This document shows positions 49,527-61,479 of a stretch of DNA of 64,000 bases, piece by piece. Below the pieces are notes generated by a model. It was given only the letters and a program-made list of their open reading frames with translations, was not told the DNA's origin and searched no databases. The DNA comes from Oehlia diaphana (Eukaryota > Glomeromycota > Glomeromycetes > Glomerales > Glomeraceae). The position numbers and the translations under genes are program-made. The stretch is taken from the NCBI GenBank assembly GCA_003833135.1, contig QZLH01000377.1:1-64000 (forward strand), in the 5' to 3' direction. Each line of letters opens with the position of its first letter. Position 1 is the stretch's first letter.

Positions 49527-51033
49527 CACTTTTTAATCACTTTTTATCACTTTTCCTTTTTTATTATTTTTAATAAACTTCAAATATTATTGATAATGAA
49601 ACTAAAAACTATCCGACTATGAAATTACTTGAATGAAAATATTCAAAACCAATCATGATCTGATTCAACACGAAATAGGTGAAATATCCTCCCCCCTAGA
49701 CCCTAGAATATGGAAATATACGTAATAATTATGTATGTTGTTGGTCTGTTTGGTCTTTTAAATATAGTTATACTCTTTTCAACTATTGGTTAAAATTATT
49801 GGCTGTAAAAAAAATGTAATGTCGATTATAAGGGGAGTGATTACTCAGTGAATTTACTCATTACGTAATGTATCCTTATTATAAATACTCTTTTTGGTTA
49901 TTGGCTAAAAAATAATGATTGTAATTTCCCCAGTTTTTTTTTTTATATTTTTCGATTTGTAATTTTTTGGCGTGAATCTATTAGATAGAAACATAAACAA
50001 AAACTTTATTTTTTTTTTATAGAAATAAGTATTATTTAAAATGATGTCCAAATTTGGTAATAAAAACTTATCTATTATAAATTCTTTATAGAGAACCTTT
50101 CAATCAATCATTTAGATTCATAGAAAGGAAACTACCGAAAGATTCCTGTACAGTTTATCGGACCGTCGCTTCTTTTGGTTTTTCAAGTTAAAGGTCTTGT
50201 TTTTTAAAAAAAATAAAAAGAGAAATGATTATCTTTACTTGAAATAAAATCTTGAAACATATTTCACATGTAATTTATAAAACTTAAATAAATGAGAATA
50301 TATTTAGTTTATCAAATAGTTACTATATAATTTGGTCGGTTTCATTTGTCTTACAAGATGTTATATCTACAAGAATTTTTCCCCCAAAAAAAGTGTTTCA
50401 AAATAAACAAAAAACTTATTTTTAATCTTTTTAAGCCACTTTTATTGGTTTAAAACAGTCCGTATTGAAAAATTCAACTTTTGAAGTATCGATGCCTTTT
50501 TCTATTAAAAACACTATATTAAGAAACATTACATGGAAACATTACATTGTGGAAACATTACATGGAAACATTACATGGTGGGAACATTACATGAGAACAT
50601 TACAGTATTACAAGGTGAACAGACTGTCATCATTTTTGAACACAATTTTGACAGTTCAAAGTACATATTACCGCACAAACCTTATAGTTATATGATTATA
50701 TGATTTTTACCTTATTTGCATCACAACATCACAAAGGGTCAAAGCACATAGATTTTTTATTTGTTTAGCAAATATTTATTATTACAATATCAGCTATATT
50801 CGGTAAATTTGCAGGAAAATATTATATTATCTTGTTATAGTCATAAAAAATTGAAGTACCAATTATTATTTACGAAATAAGTATACATATATACATAATT
50901 AATATAGTAAAAACCTTATAAAATATATAATAATATAATTATAATATAAAAACTAATAAAACATAATATAAAAGCTAGTTCTTAATTATTAAACCTAGTC
51001 CTTAATTCTTAATTATTTCTTATCTAATCTTAA
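48377..51033. other. Long gene-free region
   Basis: About 2.7 kb. It includes a homopyrimidine tract (about 48558-48645), CTTTT repeats at 49497-49527 and the tandem array at 50523-50604. Small open frames (near 49300 and 50465) have no coding character that I can defend. Confidence 0.5.
50523..50604. repeat. Tandem GAAACATTACATG repeat
   Basis: Five to six imperfect copies of a 13-16-bp unit, GAAACATTACATG with optional GTG or TGTG spacers, lie head to tail. Confidence 0.85.
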
Positions 51034-52318
51034 TTAATTAATAAAATCAAATGATTCTTCAGGATATAATCTTAAAAAAATTTCCGTATTTAACTTAAGA
51101 AAATTCGGATTATCCGAATAATTTTCTAATATATCTTTATAACCTTTTGAATTTCTAACATATTGAATATTTTCTACTATAAATCTTATAATATGTTCTT
51201 TTAAATCTGTCCATTTCCAAGCATATTTAAATAACATTTCTGCTGCATTGTTTATATTTAATCTATCAAAGATATGATATTTTACTACTCTTTTCAAATC
51301 ATCTAAAAGATATTTATCAGATAATCTAAATAAATTCCATAAATTATTAAAATATTTAATAAAACTTTCTTTCTCATTAATAATAAGTTCTTCAGTATAA
51401 AAAAATAATATCATTGAAAGTACAGCATCATAATTAAAATCTGTAATTTCAATCACATATTTAATATTTGATTCTTTATCTAGATCATGATCTTTTGTTT
51501 CTTTCCAATTACCATTAAACATAAATTTAAAATGATCCGATTTTAATATAAGAATTGAACTTTTTACGTATAACCTTTCACCTTGAATTATAAACATGAC
51601 ATCCGCTTGATTTTGATTAGGATTTTTTAATTCATTAATTAAATCAGAAATCAAATTCTTTGGAACATTTTTTGATCGAATAGATCTTTCAATATTTGTT
51701 GCATCAAGGTGAAAAGGATATAAATTTACACCAAAAATCATGTTATCAACTAAGGTTTTTCTTGGAGCTTTCATACAATAACCTCTATAACCTCTGCCAT
51801 CTAAGAGAAAATAAATTAGATTAGATATACTGTATAATATGGGGACTGACTATACCAGTATATAAAACACGAAAATACATACAAACGGTACAGTAATAAA
51901 AGTGTAATCAATATTTACCTTCAATTATTTTAATATTTTTTGCGCCAAATCTAAGAATTTCATTACTATAAAGGGATTTTGTATACATAACAATGGAAGA
52001 AATATCGTAACAAAATAAGTTATTTTCTTTATTATCGTTAATTTCGTTACTATCGTTACTTTTAGATTTTGCAAGCAAATTCAAAACGAAAACTTTTTTG
52101 TCATTATCATCATACTGTATTTAGAAATAATTATTAAAAAATTTAATAATGATTTTAAATATTATAATGGATTTTCTTTTTTAACTTACCGGATGAAAAG
52201 TTAAATGCCATTCTATCGATGTTAAATAAGGCGGAAAATTAACAGGTTGTTTGATATGTAAAACATTATTCAAAGCAAAACCAAAAGAATGAAGGTTTTG
52301 ATGATTTTGAAAATTCAT
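51034..52318 (-). CDS. MATH-BTB protein (copy 1)
   Basis: Three minus-strand exons, 52318-52190, 52114-51919 and 51800-51034, encode 363 aa. The N-terminal part is a diverged MATH domain (PPYLTSIEWHLTFHP, then strands to about residue 140). A BTB/POZ domain follows (ADVMFIIQGERLYVKSSILI, FKFMFNGNWKE, VLSMILFFYTEEL), then a BACK-like helical part (LWNLFRLSDKYLLDDLKR). Such proteins usually act as Cullin-3 substrate adaptors in ubiquitin ligation: MATH selects the substrate and BTB binds the cullin. It shares exon phases and a 43-codon first exon with the next gene. Confidence 0.8.
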
Positions 52319-53091
52319 TTTTTTTATGAAGTAGCTGGTGTATTTTTATGAAGTAGTTGGTGATTTTTTATGAAGTAGTTGGTGAATTTTTATGAAATAG
52401 CTGGTGATTTTTGTAAAGTAGCTGATGAATTAGCTGGTGAAACGAGAGAGAGAGAGCAAGTAATTATATTAAAAAGAATGTGTAATTATATTAAAGAGAG
52501 AGAAGTAAAGAACGTAAAGATATAAAGAATATGTATGTATGAGAAGATTTTTTAAAAATATTTTTCTAAATATTTTTTTATGAAATAGCTGGTGAAAAGA
52601 GAGAGAGAAAAGTAATTATATTAAAAAAGAACGTAAAAATACAGTATTAGAACGTAAAGAACGTAAAGTGTAAAGATCAAAAGAATGTAAAGATATTATG
52701 AGAAGATTTTTATGAGATACTTTTTTTTGAAAAAGTCAAATTTCAAAGGTATATATATACTTTTTGATTTTAGACTTTTTGTTATGATGACTATTACGAA
52801 TGTTGAGTCAAATCTTCAAATCACAAAATATGAGTCAGAATCATTCAAATCATAAAGTTCAATAAATGTTCATAATTATATTTTATTAAAAATAATAATA
52901 TAATGACAAAAAAAAAAAAAAATAAAACCCCCCAAATTATTAATTAGATAAAAATTATTTTACGTAATAATATATATATGTAATTTTTTTTTAAAAAAAA
53001 AGAAATAAAGATAAAAGAAAATATAATATGATATATATATATATATATATATATGTAAGATTATTAATATAGATTATATAGATTATAAATT
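52319..53091. other. Spacer between the MATH-BTB paralogues, with tandem repeats
   Basis: At 52321-52442 a unit of about 25 bp (TTTTTATGAAGTAGTTGGTG) is repeated imperfectly five times. GAGAGA runs and AT runs follow. The spacer holds the copy-1 promoter and copy-2 3' flank. Confidence 0.65.
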
Positions 53092-54454
53092 TTAACCCAA
53101 CAATAATTCTTCAAGTAATTCATGATACATTGGATAATCCGATTTTGATGCAACAATTTGTCTAAAACCTTTTGTTTTTCTAATCTTTACAAAATGTTGA
53201 ATATTATAATTTTTAATCAATTCTTTTAAATCGGGCCATTTCCAAGCATATTTAAATAACATTTCAGCTGCATTCCTTTCATTTAATAAATTATTAATAA
53301 TATGAATTTTAATCCTATGTCTCAAATCATCCACAAAATATTTATCAGAAATACTAAATAAATTCCATATATTATCCAAACTATAATTTATAAAATCCGC
53401 TTCATCAGTATATAAAAAATGTAACATTGCAATTACTGTCTCATAATTAAAATCCGTAATTTCAATCTCATATTTATATCGATTCTCATTAATTTCGTTT
53501 TTCGTGTTTGTTGTTGAAGATCTTTGAGACCTTTGTTTTTTATTACATTCCATCCATTCACCTTCAAACATTGCCTCAAAATAATCTGATCTCATTGCAA
53601 GAATCGAACTATTTGCATAAATAGCTCGACCTTGAACTTTAAATTTAACATCTCCTCGATCAGGTTTATTCAATTCATTAGACCAAGCATTAACTAAATT
53701 TTCTGCTACTTGTTTGGTTCCAAAAGTAGTTTTTGGAGGAATTTTTGTGAATCGAGCTTCACTAAATTGTACATTAATAATTATATTATTAAGTAGCGTG
53801 GATCTTGGACGGTTGTAAACAAGAACTATTACCAATAATAAGATAATATTAAAAGATCAAGAAAAAAAAAAATAAAAAAAAAAATGTAAAAAAAATGAAA
53901 AAATAAAGAGTGAAATATAATATAAAAAGGGTTCAATATAATTGATATTTAGGTTAAACTTAAATTTTAAATTACTTTTTTTTTTTTTACTACTTACAGA
54001 GTCCGGATTTAACAAATATCTTATCATTTGTAGAGACTTCATGAATAATATCACCTGAAGGAGTTTTCAAAATAACTTTTAAAGGCAAGAAAGTGTCCGT
54101 AAAATGTTTTGATTCTTCGTCTTTGTTAAGTATTGTGCAAAGAAGAATTTGATAATTTTTTGGATCACTCGTATACTATGATTAATTATTATCATTATAT
54201 AAATATATATTTTTTTTAAAAAAAAAGAAAAAAAAAAAAAGAAAAAAGAAAAAAATTTTTTTCGTAAATTTTACAATAATCTCTCAAGAAAATAAATCAA
54301 AATAAAATAAATATCGATAGCATACTGGGTCAAAGATCAACATCCAATTTCTACAAGTTGATGTAGCAAAAGGTGGAGAGTATACTCTTTCTGTTAATTT
54401 TGATACATTCTCAAGTTTATATTCAAAAGAACAATAACCTGCTCGATAACTCAT
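53092..54454 (-). CDS. MATH-BTB protein (copy 2)
   Basis: Three minus-strand exons, 54454-54326, 54175-53998 and 53825-53092, encode 346 aa. The MATH domain is clearer than in copy 1: FEYKLENVSKLTERVYSPPF then CRNWMLIFDP. The BTB domain reads GDVKFKVQGRAIYANSSILA, FEAMFEGEWMECN and ETVIAMLHFLYTDEADF. A BACK-like region follows (LWNLF-type IWNLFSISDKYFVDDLRH, then NAAEMLFKYAWKWPDLKEL, nearly shared with copy 1). It is a likely Cullin-3 adaptor and tandem paralogue of the gene 0.8 kb downstream. A 90-bp piece of exon 2 and its acceptor reappears at the edge of the 46548-46920 gap. Confidence 0.82.
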
Positions 54455-55691
54455 ATTTAAACCAAATTGTTAAAAAGGATTTGATTTGTAAAAAATAAAA
54501 TAAAATAATAATAAAAAAAAAAAAGTGAATTAAAAGTAAAAGGGACAATTAAAAAAAAAAAATTTTTTTTTCAACTTTTTTTCCTTTTTATTGATAAATT
54601 ATTCTTGTTTATTATGTTTACAATTATTTTTAAGAAAAACAGGTTAATTATAGAAAAAAATATAACAAAAGGTGGGTATTATTTATAATAATTCTCACAA
54701 TCCTCCGAGTTACACGGGGACAGAACCAATCTTAACTCCGGAACTTAATAAATTCAGGTATTTTTTAACAAAATATTATAATTTATACAATGTGATAAAT
54801 AAATATTGTCTAAATTGTCTAAGCATTTTAATTTTTTATCTCGTGATAAAATCCTGAATGTAAACTTGATTGAATAATAATAATATTATTCAGGCACGAG
54901 TTTCAGGCACGATTTTGCGTGTCTTTTAAGGATCTTTCAATGAAATATTAACTAGGAAGTTGATTTAATAAAGCTAAAAATCTTATCAATCAATCTAACT
55001 TTTTTTTTAATGACACGTAACTCAAATCATTTTTTGAAGTAAAATGTATCGATCTTTTGAATCGGGTACAAACTTTACAAATGCAGCTTCGTTTTTGTTT
55101 ATATTTTGAAAGTAATAAAAATAATAATTCATAATAACCTTTTATTTAAAATACCCAAAAGGTGAATTACCCAAAAAGTAAAATTATTCAAAAGGAATTG
55201 TTTAATCGACAAAGTTTGAGTGTTATGACTCGTTTGACTGTTTGACTCCCCCAAAATAATTTTTAAGTTTATTATGAAGTATTATTTATTTATATTCTTT
55301 ATATATATAGTAAATCACATTTATCACATTGATCGAAATGACGATAAACAGGACTGACTCCTGATGACTCAGTCAAAGTTATTGCTATATATATATTATG
55401 TATGATGTATTATATTATTATTTTTAAATCAAACTGAAATTCCTGAAATTCCTGAAATTCCTTTTTTATTATTTATATATCATTTATTATTTATATCATT
55501 TTATATAATTTTATATAATTAAAGATTTTTTTGTAATTAATAAATACGATACTACTAGTATCGTAAGTACGATACTATACTTATTATTAATTTACTTTCT
55601 ACTATAATTAATTTTTTTTTTTTTAAAAAAAAGATAATAATAATAATAACAATGTTCTAATTATTAATGTTCACGATAAAAATGTATACAC
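54455..55691. other. Spacer
   Basis: About 1.2 kb, AT-rich. Three copies of GAAATTCCT lie near 55438-55462, and a 9-bp inverted repeat (TACGATACT/AGTATCGTA) near 55546-55566. No gene seen. Confidence 0.5.
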
Positions 55692-58029
55692 TTAATTTAA
55701 TTTTGAAATTTCTTGTTCAATATGATCTTGGTTTTCCTCAATATTTACTCTACAATAAATCAAGTTAATTATATTTATGACAAAAATGATAATTAATTAA
55801 AAAAAAAAAACTTACCTTTGGGAAGTTACTTCATGGCTTGATTGAGAACTATCCCCATGACTTGCTCTTACGGTAGATTCATCATCCCATTTGTTATTAA
55901 ATTCATCATCATCATCATCATGTTCATCCCCAATATCGAATATAGCAGATCCACTATCATTATGTAACCTGTCGCTCTCAGATCTGAATTTCACATTATC
56001 ATACCCCATATTTTCAGCTGCTCGGAGTGTGTTTTCTAATTCATAAGGGTCTTCTTGTGTTAATTCCTCACTCATCGCAAATGTAAAAAAATGAAGTTGT
56101 TAAGGGATAATTTTTTTTTTAAAAAAAAAATTGTAATAAACAACAATTTATTAAACCATTGTTCAAAATTTAAAGGATATCTCTTATTATTTCGTGTGGG
56201 TCTCCAAATAATAAGTATTACGCAAAATACAATTAAATATAAAATATTTAACCATCCATCTAAAAGAAACCATCTCCAACGCCAATATGTCGGTATCCAA
56301 TCAGGATCTTCTCGACGAAGGTAATTAATCATGTTTATGAAAAAGAAAACTCCAAGAACAGCGACTGAAAATACAAGTAATCTATATAATCGTTTATACA
56401 TTAAAGATTTCACGGTTTGTTTACGAATTTCAAGCGTTTGAAGTGTGTTGGTTATTGATTGAAGTGTCCAAATATAGAATGCTGTCATTGTGAGGGCAAG
56501 AGGAAAAATAACTAGAAAAATAAGAGGGTTCGCATTTTCTGGATCTAAAAGCATTGTACCAGCTGAATAAATTATGCCAAATAAGAAATGTGTAGCTGCT
56601 AATGCACGACATTTATTCATCGTGCTTCCAAGTGTAGGCCTAAAAATTGTGTTTTGTTAGAAATATAAATAAAGAGATTTTAACCGATTTAAAGTTAAAA
56701 TTCACCTACTTTACAACTCCATAGCCCATGCATACAATCAATAGCATAAAAAATGAAATGGAATTTCTTCCAGCATTGAGAATAGCGACCACAATAATAA
56801 GGAATGTTGCTAGAAGAAATAAATCCATCATAATTAAAAAATATATATATATGTTTTTTAAAAATATCTTTCATTATATAAACCTACAAGAATGTCCATA
56901 TGAATTATAATTTTCCCAATATCCCCAATTGAAAGCCATCTCCAACATGAGAAACAGGATGACTCCGGATATATAATTCTAATATAAAATCAAAACTTTA
57001 AAATAAACTTAAATATCAAATTTGTACTTTTGATTATATTAAATTCATTTAATACCTGAACAGGTAAAATATCATGCCGGTGAATTATACTCAAAGTCAT
57101 CCATACGATACCGATTACCAAATATATTAATGATAAAGCTCCATAAAACTTGAATTTAAAAATAAAAAAAGAAAACTTTAAATTAGAAAACAAAAAAAAA
57201 CCATCTCTTTGAATGATTTTGAAAAATCAAAGACACTTGCTGGTAATTTTGGATATTCTGAAGCAGGTAATTCTCCATAAGGATTTTGCCAATCAACCGT
57301 AACAAAATATTGGGTATCATCATTATTATCAACAGGACTAGCAGCAACACAATAAAACGCTGTCTTATTAATTGGATAGTTAAATGTATATGTATCCTTT
57401 GATGTAAGGTTAAAGAAATGAGTAACAATGGATGTTGTTTCATTAATGGGGACAATAAAATTATTTTCCTGTGACTTTGAACAAAAATTCAAATCAATAG
57501 CAGCTTTATCACAAATGAGAATTTCCTGTATAATGTTATGATATTTTTTGGATTAATAAATTATTATAAAAAAATTAAAATAATTTTGAATGAGATACTA
57601 ACCTTCCCATCTTCCAATTTATGACCTATTTTATAATAATCTTTCCATTCAGCTACAACTGCTGCGACATTTCCAGTTGTTACTGTATTATCTGGATTCA
57701 ATTTTACTATGAAATTTTTTTTAAAATAAATTTTATATGTAAGTTATTATGACAGAATAATTTTGATTAATAGTATATATTACTCACGTGAAATAGCGGA
57801 ATTTTTCCCTCCAACAATTGACGATTTTTCAAACATCAACGAGCATTTTTGATCTAAAGTATTAATCTAATAAAGAAATGGATAAAATATTTTGAGAAAA
57901 AAAAAATTTCCGTCGTAAAAGATAAAGATCATGATAAATATATCTAACCAAAGAATCTTCATTAGCACTTATACAAGTTATCCAGACCATAAAAAGGGTC
58001 AACAGTGACCCCAATGTTAACCGGACCAT
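55692..58029 (-). CDS. PTM1/GPR107-like seven-TM protein (Lung 7-TM family)
   Basis: Ten minus-strand exons encode 551 aa: 58029-57949, 57866-57788, 57706-57603, 57525-57202, 57148-57056, 56978-56888, 56809-56710, 56639-56181, 56082-55816 and 55749-55692. A signal peptide (1-22) is followed by a beta-rich luminal domain to about residue 195, then seven TM helices, starting FYGALSLIYLVIGIVWMTL and including CMGYGVVKPTLG and YWRWRWFLLDGWLN. The conserved exit WRPTRNNKRFAMSEELTQED is restored only by removing an AT-AC intron. The C-terminus is acidic and cytosolic. Relatives (yeast Ptm1, animal GPR107/108) sit in Golgi and endosomal membranes and act in membrane traffic. Confidence 0.88.
56083..56180 (-). 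other. U12-type AT-AC intron in the PTM1-like gene
   Basis: The 98-nt intron begins ATATCCTTTA (exon ends 56181) and ends TTTTAC (56083). TCCCTTAAC, one mismatch from the U12 branch consensus TTCCTTAAC, lies at 56107-56099, about 17 nt before the end. Joining AAG-AG to ATTTGCGATGAG gives NNKRFAMSEE, the family consensus at this point. Confidence 0.8.
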
Positions 58030-58373
58030 TGGAAATTATTTTATTTGGTAAGGAAAAAAAAAAAATTTTATTTTTTTTTAAGTTAAAATAAGAATGTGCG
58101 TTTGAGAAATCAAACTACAAATTAATACTTCATTTTATATCTAATTCCGGATGTTCCGGTAAACATATCCGAAGATAGAAATCTGATACTCAGCCTGCAT
58201 ATTTATCACGTGATCCCTGGAACTTATTAGCTTATAAGTGGACTGTCAACACATAAATATTTACAATATACAGTGGCAACAATTGATTGGATCGCATAGT
58301 ATAGTTTATCAATTATATATTATTGATATATATAGACTCAATCAAAATGAAGAATAATTAAGAATCAAAAAAT
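58030..58373. other. Short spacer
   Basis: 344 bases containing the PTM1-like promoter and the 3' flank of the next gene. Nothing else visible. Confidence 0.5.
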
Positions 58374-58930
58374 TCACCAAATGTTAAATTCTGATTTACG
58401 TATAAAAAAAACATCGGCTGTAATAACAACAACAACAACAAATATTGCTATTTCAAATTTAGATTTTCTTCCAGTCCATTTTGCAATTTTCAATTTTTTC
58501 TTTTTCTTCCTCGTTTTATGACGATATTGTCGAGATATCAACAAATGTTTATCCTTAAGTCGTTTCAATGCTGCACGCAAATCTTTCAGGTCAGATGTGT
58601 AAACAATTCCAGTAATAGTAACTGTCACTTCTTTGTAAAAATTCATTTTAATCATCAATAATAAGATTCCATTATTCTTATTATTATAATAGAATACTTA
58701 CCAGCAGATATAGGAAACTAATTATGATAAAGAAAATGAATATTAGTTAAATTATTTTTTAATTCGAAAATACATTTATTTTAAAAAGAATTTACATTTA
58801 CTGTTGGGTAGAGAATTATTTTGTATTTGTGATCTAAAAATTTTATTAAGGATCTTTGACACTTTAATTTCCATATTCTCGGCTTTAAAACAATTCTAAT
58901 AGGAATTGTAATTCGTTCAAATATGATCAT
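58374..58930 (-). CDS. Small unknown protein with a C-terminal TM helix
   Basis: Proposed exons 58930-58802, 58717-58702 and 58630-58374 encode 133 aa. The middle exon would be only 16 nt. The protein is very basic (SRQYRHKTRKKKKKLKIAKW) and ends with a hydrophobic helix FEIAIFVVVVVITADVFFI. Splice signals are good for the first two junctions; the last acceptor (ACAAAG) is weaker. I do not recognise a family. It shares a 186-bp divergent promoter with LAS1, which makes a real transcript plausible. A simpler start inside the last exon cannot be excluded. Confidence 0.5.
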
Positions 58931-59116
58931 TTTCAAATCTAAAAAAAAAAAGTGAATAATGGATAAAGGGAGAAATTGTACCCTTTTTACTTTTTATACT
59001 GTCGGTCTGCACAATATCAGAGACTAAAGATTAAAGAACTGCGTAGATTATGCAGATTGTAGATCTGAGAAGTAAAAATGGAGGATTGATCAAAAAACTA
59101 GTCCCTTAAATTAAAT

Positions 59117-60991
59117 ATGATAAAAATACCCAGAGTTGTCCCTTGGACATCTCTCGAAGAATTTCAACAAGTTCATCAATGGCTTTATGCAGAGTCTCCG
59201 AACCAACGTGAAATTGGAGTTAAAAGGGTACTATTATGTTTAGTATTTCTTAAATAAAGTAAAATTTTCTAAATTATTAAATATTATTTACAGGTTAAAG
59301 CTTGGTCAAGTCGCGGAAAAGTTCCTCATGCTGTTGTTAGCACAGCTGCATTTGTTGAAGTATCGTTAAGAGATGAATTTAGTTACGGAAATATTTCAAA
59401 TCATGAATTGAGATTATTATATTCCATGGTATTTATCAGGTATGTATTAGTATTTTCGGTTTTTCGAATATTTTTCTTTTTTTGATCAAAATTTCATTTA
59501 TTTTTTAGATTTGTGAACGGAATGGTCGATCCATTTCAACAAGGAACATTCGCCTTATCAATATCTTCCATCGCAGTTAAACTAAATATGCCATTATGGT
59601 TTGTTGAAATGCGTCATGCGGGAACTCACGAACATCTTCCAAGTCTACAAATTTTACGAAATGGATGTAAACAGGTATCATAAAATATAGTTATTGGATG
59701 GGTATAATATCGGTCATCCCGTAGGTGACTGATAGGTTACCCTCCCATTCAATAATTGAATTATTATGCATGCCACTCAAGATCATGCCTAATTTTTTTT
59801 AAATAATTACCGTGTTATTTTTATTCATAACCAATATTTATCCTACCGCGTTTACCAAGATCGGCATGATCTTTATGAGCTGCATAATAGTGAATTATTA
59901 TTTGATATATTATTTATAAGAGAACTAATTTATCATTTTATTTAGGCGTTGCAATGGTTAAACGAAAGTTATTGGTCAACTCAAAAGCCGTTACCATCAG
60001 CACAAGTTAATAAAATACGTTCTTTGATATTACAATACAAAGAACTTCGTAAGGAAGATATAAATGGAAATAATAATCGCGATTCTTCTAGAAAGATTAT
60101 AGGGAAAATCATGGAATTAGTTAGCGAAGAATACATAAGTGAATCGATTATTCCTATTTTGTTGGAACCTGGATTATTGGTTCCCATGGCAAAAAAAAAA
60201 CGTGCATTGGCTCAAGATTTAAGTTTGCTTCCAGAATCAAAAAAAATATGGGATGTGATGTTACAAACATTTGATAAAGAATGGTATACTTTTGGTAATG
60301 AATTAATATTGAAGATATTAGAAATCTTGAATAAGGATGATGTTAGGATTAAATCAGATATGAATAACCAAGAAGTACAACCAACACATACAAGTTCTAG
60401 CTATCTTGTAACTTTATCCGCATGGGTTAAACATATTCTCTATATCTATTATAATGGAAAGTCATTTACTAATTTAGATGTTAATAATATATTGGAATTC
60501 TGTTTAAGGAAACCAAGTACAAATACTCAATTGATATTACAAACGATGATGGAATGTGATGAAGAATTAAAAACAAGTGTTAGTCCATTTGTAAATTATA
60601 TAAACAAAAAGCTTCATTCTGAGGATATTATACATAATATTGATGAAATACCTAAAATTACTGATGATGATATGAATGTTGAAATAAATAAGCTAAAATA
60701 TGAATTGGATAAAATTAATAAATTGATTAAGGTAATTAATATTTTTCATCTGACTTTACATATTTATATAAATATATTAATAATTTAAACTCGCCTTCAA
60801 AGGAAGAAGTATCAGTAATATCAGAAAATAATCACGTATCATCTTCAAATGGAGATTCAGCTTGGAAAATGTATGATTATAATGAATGGAAACCTTGTGC
60901 TTTAGGTTGTTTACCTAATGGTCAAGTTCCTTGTTTAGATTTACCATTGGAATTAGATGGTCCTAGCACCGTTATTAAAAGTTCTACGTGA
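59117..60991 (+). CDS. LAS1: Las1 pre-rRNA processing endoribonuclease
   Basis: Five exons, 59117-59227, 59294-59439, 59509-59674, 59946-60731 and 60803-60991, encode 465 aa. The HEPN nuclease domain is at the N-terminus: VPWTSLEEFQQVHQWLY, WSSRGKVPHAVVSTA, IRFVNGMVDP and the active-site motif VEMRHAGTHEHLPSL with the R-H-x-x-T-H catalytic residues (about residues 117-122). Las1 cuts ITS2 of pre-rRNA at the C2 site in a complex with the polynucleotide kinase Grc3, in the nucleus. The C-terminus keeps the short Las1 tail ending in YNEWKPCALGCLPNGQVP. Intron 3 is long (271 nt) and carries an inverted repeat. Confidence 0.93.
59751..59900. repeat. Foldback sequence in LAS1 intron 3
   Basis: Imperfect inverted arms of about 38 bp (59751-59790 and 59863-59900) share GGCATGATCTT, GCATAATA and GAATTATTA in matching order, separated by about 70 bases. 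It looks like a small inverted-repeat (MITE-like) insertion in the only long intron of LAS1. Confidence 0.55.
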
Positions 60992-61479
60992 TTATAATAC
61001 ATGTCCTTATTTAAGAAAAATAATGCGGATATAATATTTGTGGGGGGGAACACTATATTGTGTGTCTGTGTGATATTATTATTATTTTATTGTTTATCAT
61101 TTATCATTCCAATCAGAAGATATGTAGACCTTCCAAATAAATGAAAAAGTTTTTAGGTTTTAATACCAATTTAATATAATGTTATTAGCAGATATAATTC
61201 AGAGGAGTACTTTAACTCTTAGTATTCATCATGATGATTTATCTCTGTAAAATAAAAACAAAAAGAAACTCAAGAACATAGAATTAAAGAAAAGAAATCT
61301 TTATTTATATATAATGTAAATACAGATGTTTTTATCTATGAAAAAGCTAATATCAAATTTCTATTTAATCTAATAATTAATAATTTGAATATTTTTTTTT
61401 CTACAAATGCGAAACTTAAAAAAATATTTCACACTTATTTTGCAGGAAAATTAGATTCTATAAATGATTTTTTTTATTT
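60992..61479. other. Convergent spacer, LAS1 to F-box gene
   Basis: About 0.5 kb of 3' flanks. No gene visible. Confidence 0.5.

Noticed and set aside
52190..52318. Suspected frameshift in exon 1 of the first MATH-BTB gene
   Set aside because: Recounting the T run showed an intact 43-codon exon in the same phase as the paralogue.
56083..56160. GT-AG alternative in the PTM1-like gene (donor GTTTAA after CAATG, acceptor GATGAG)
   Set aside because: It has a poor donor and gives QCEEL instead of the family's RFAMSEE, whereas the AT-AC model fits both sequence signals and homology.
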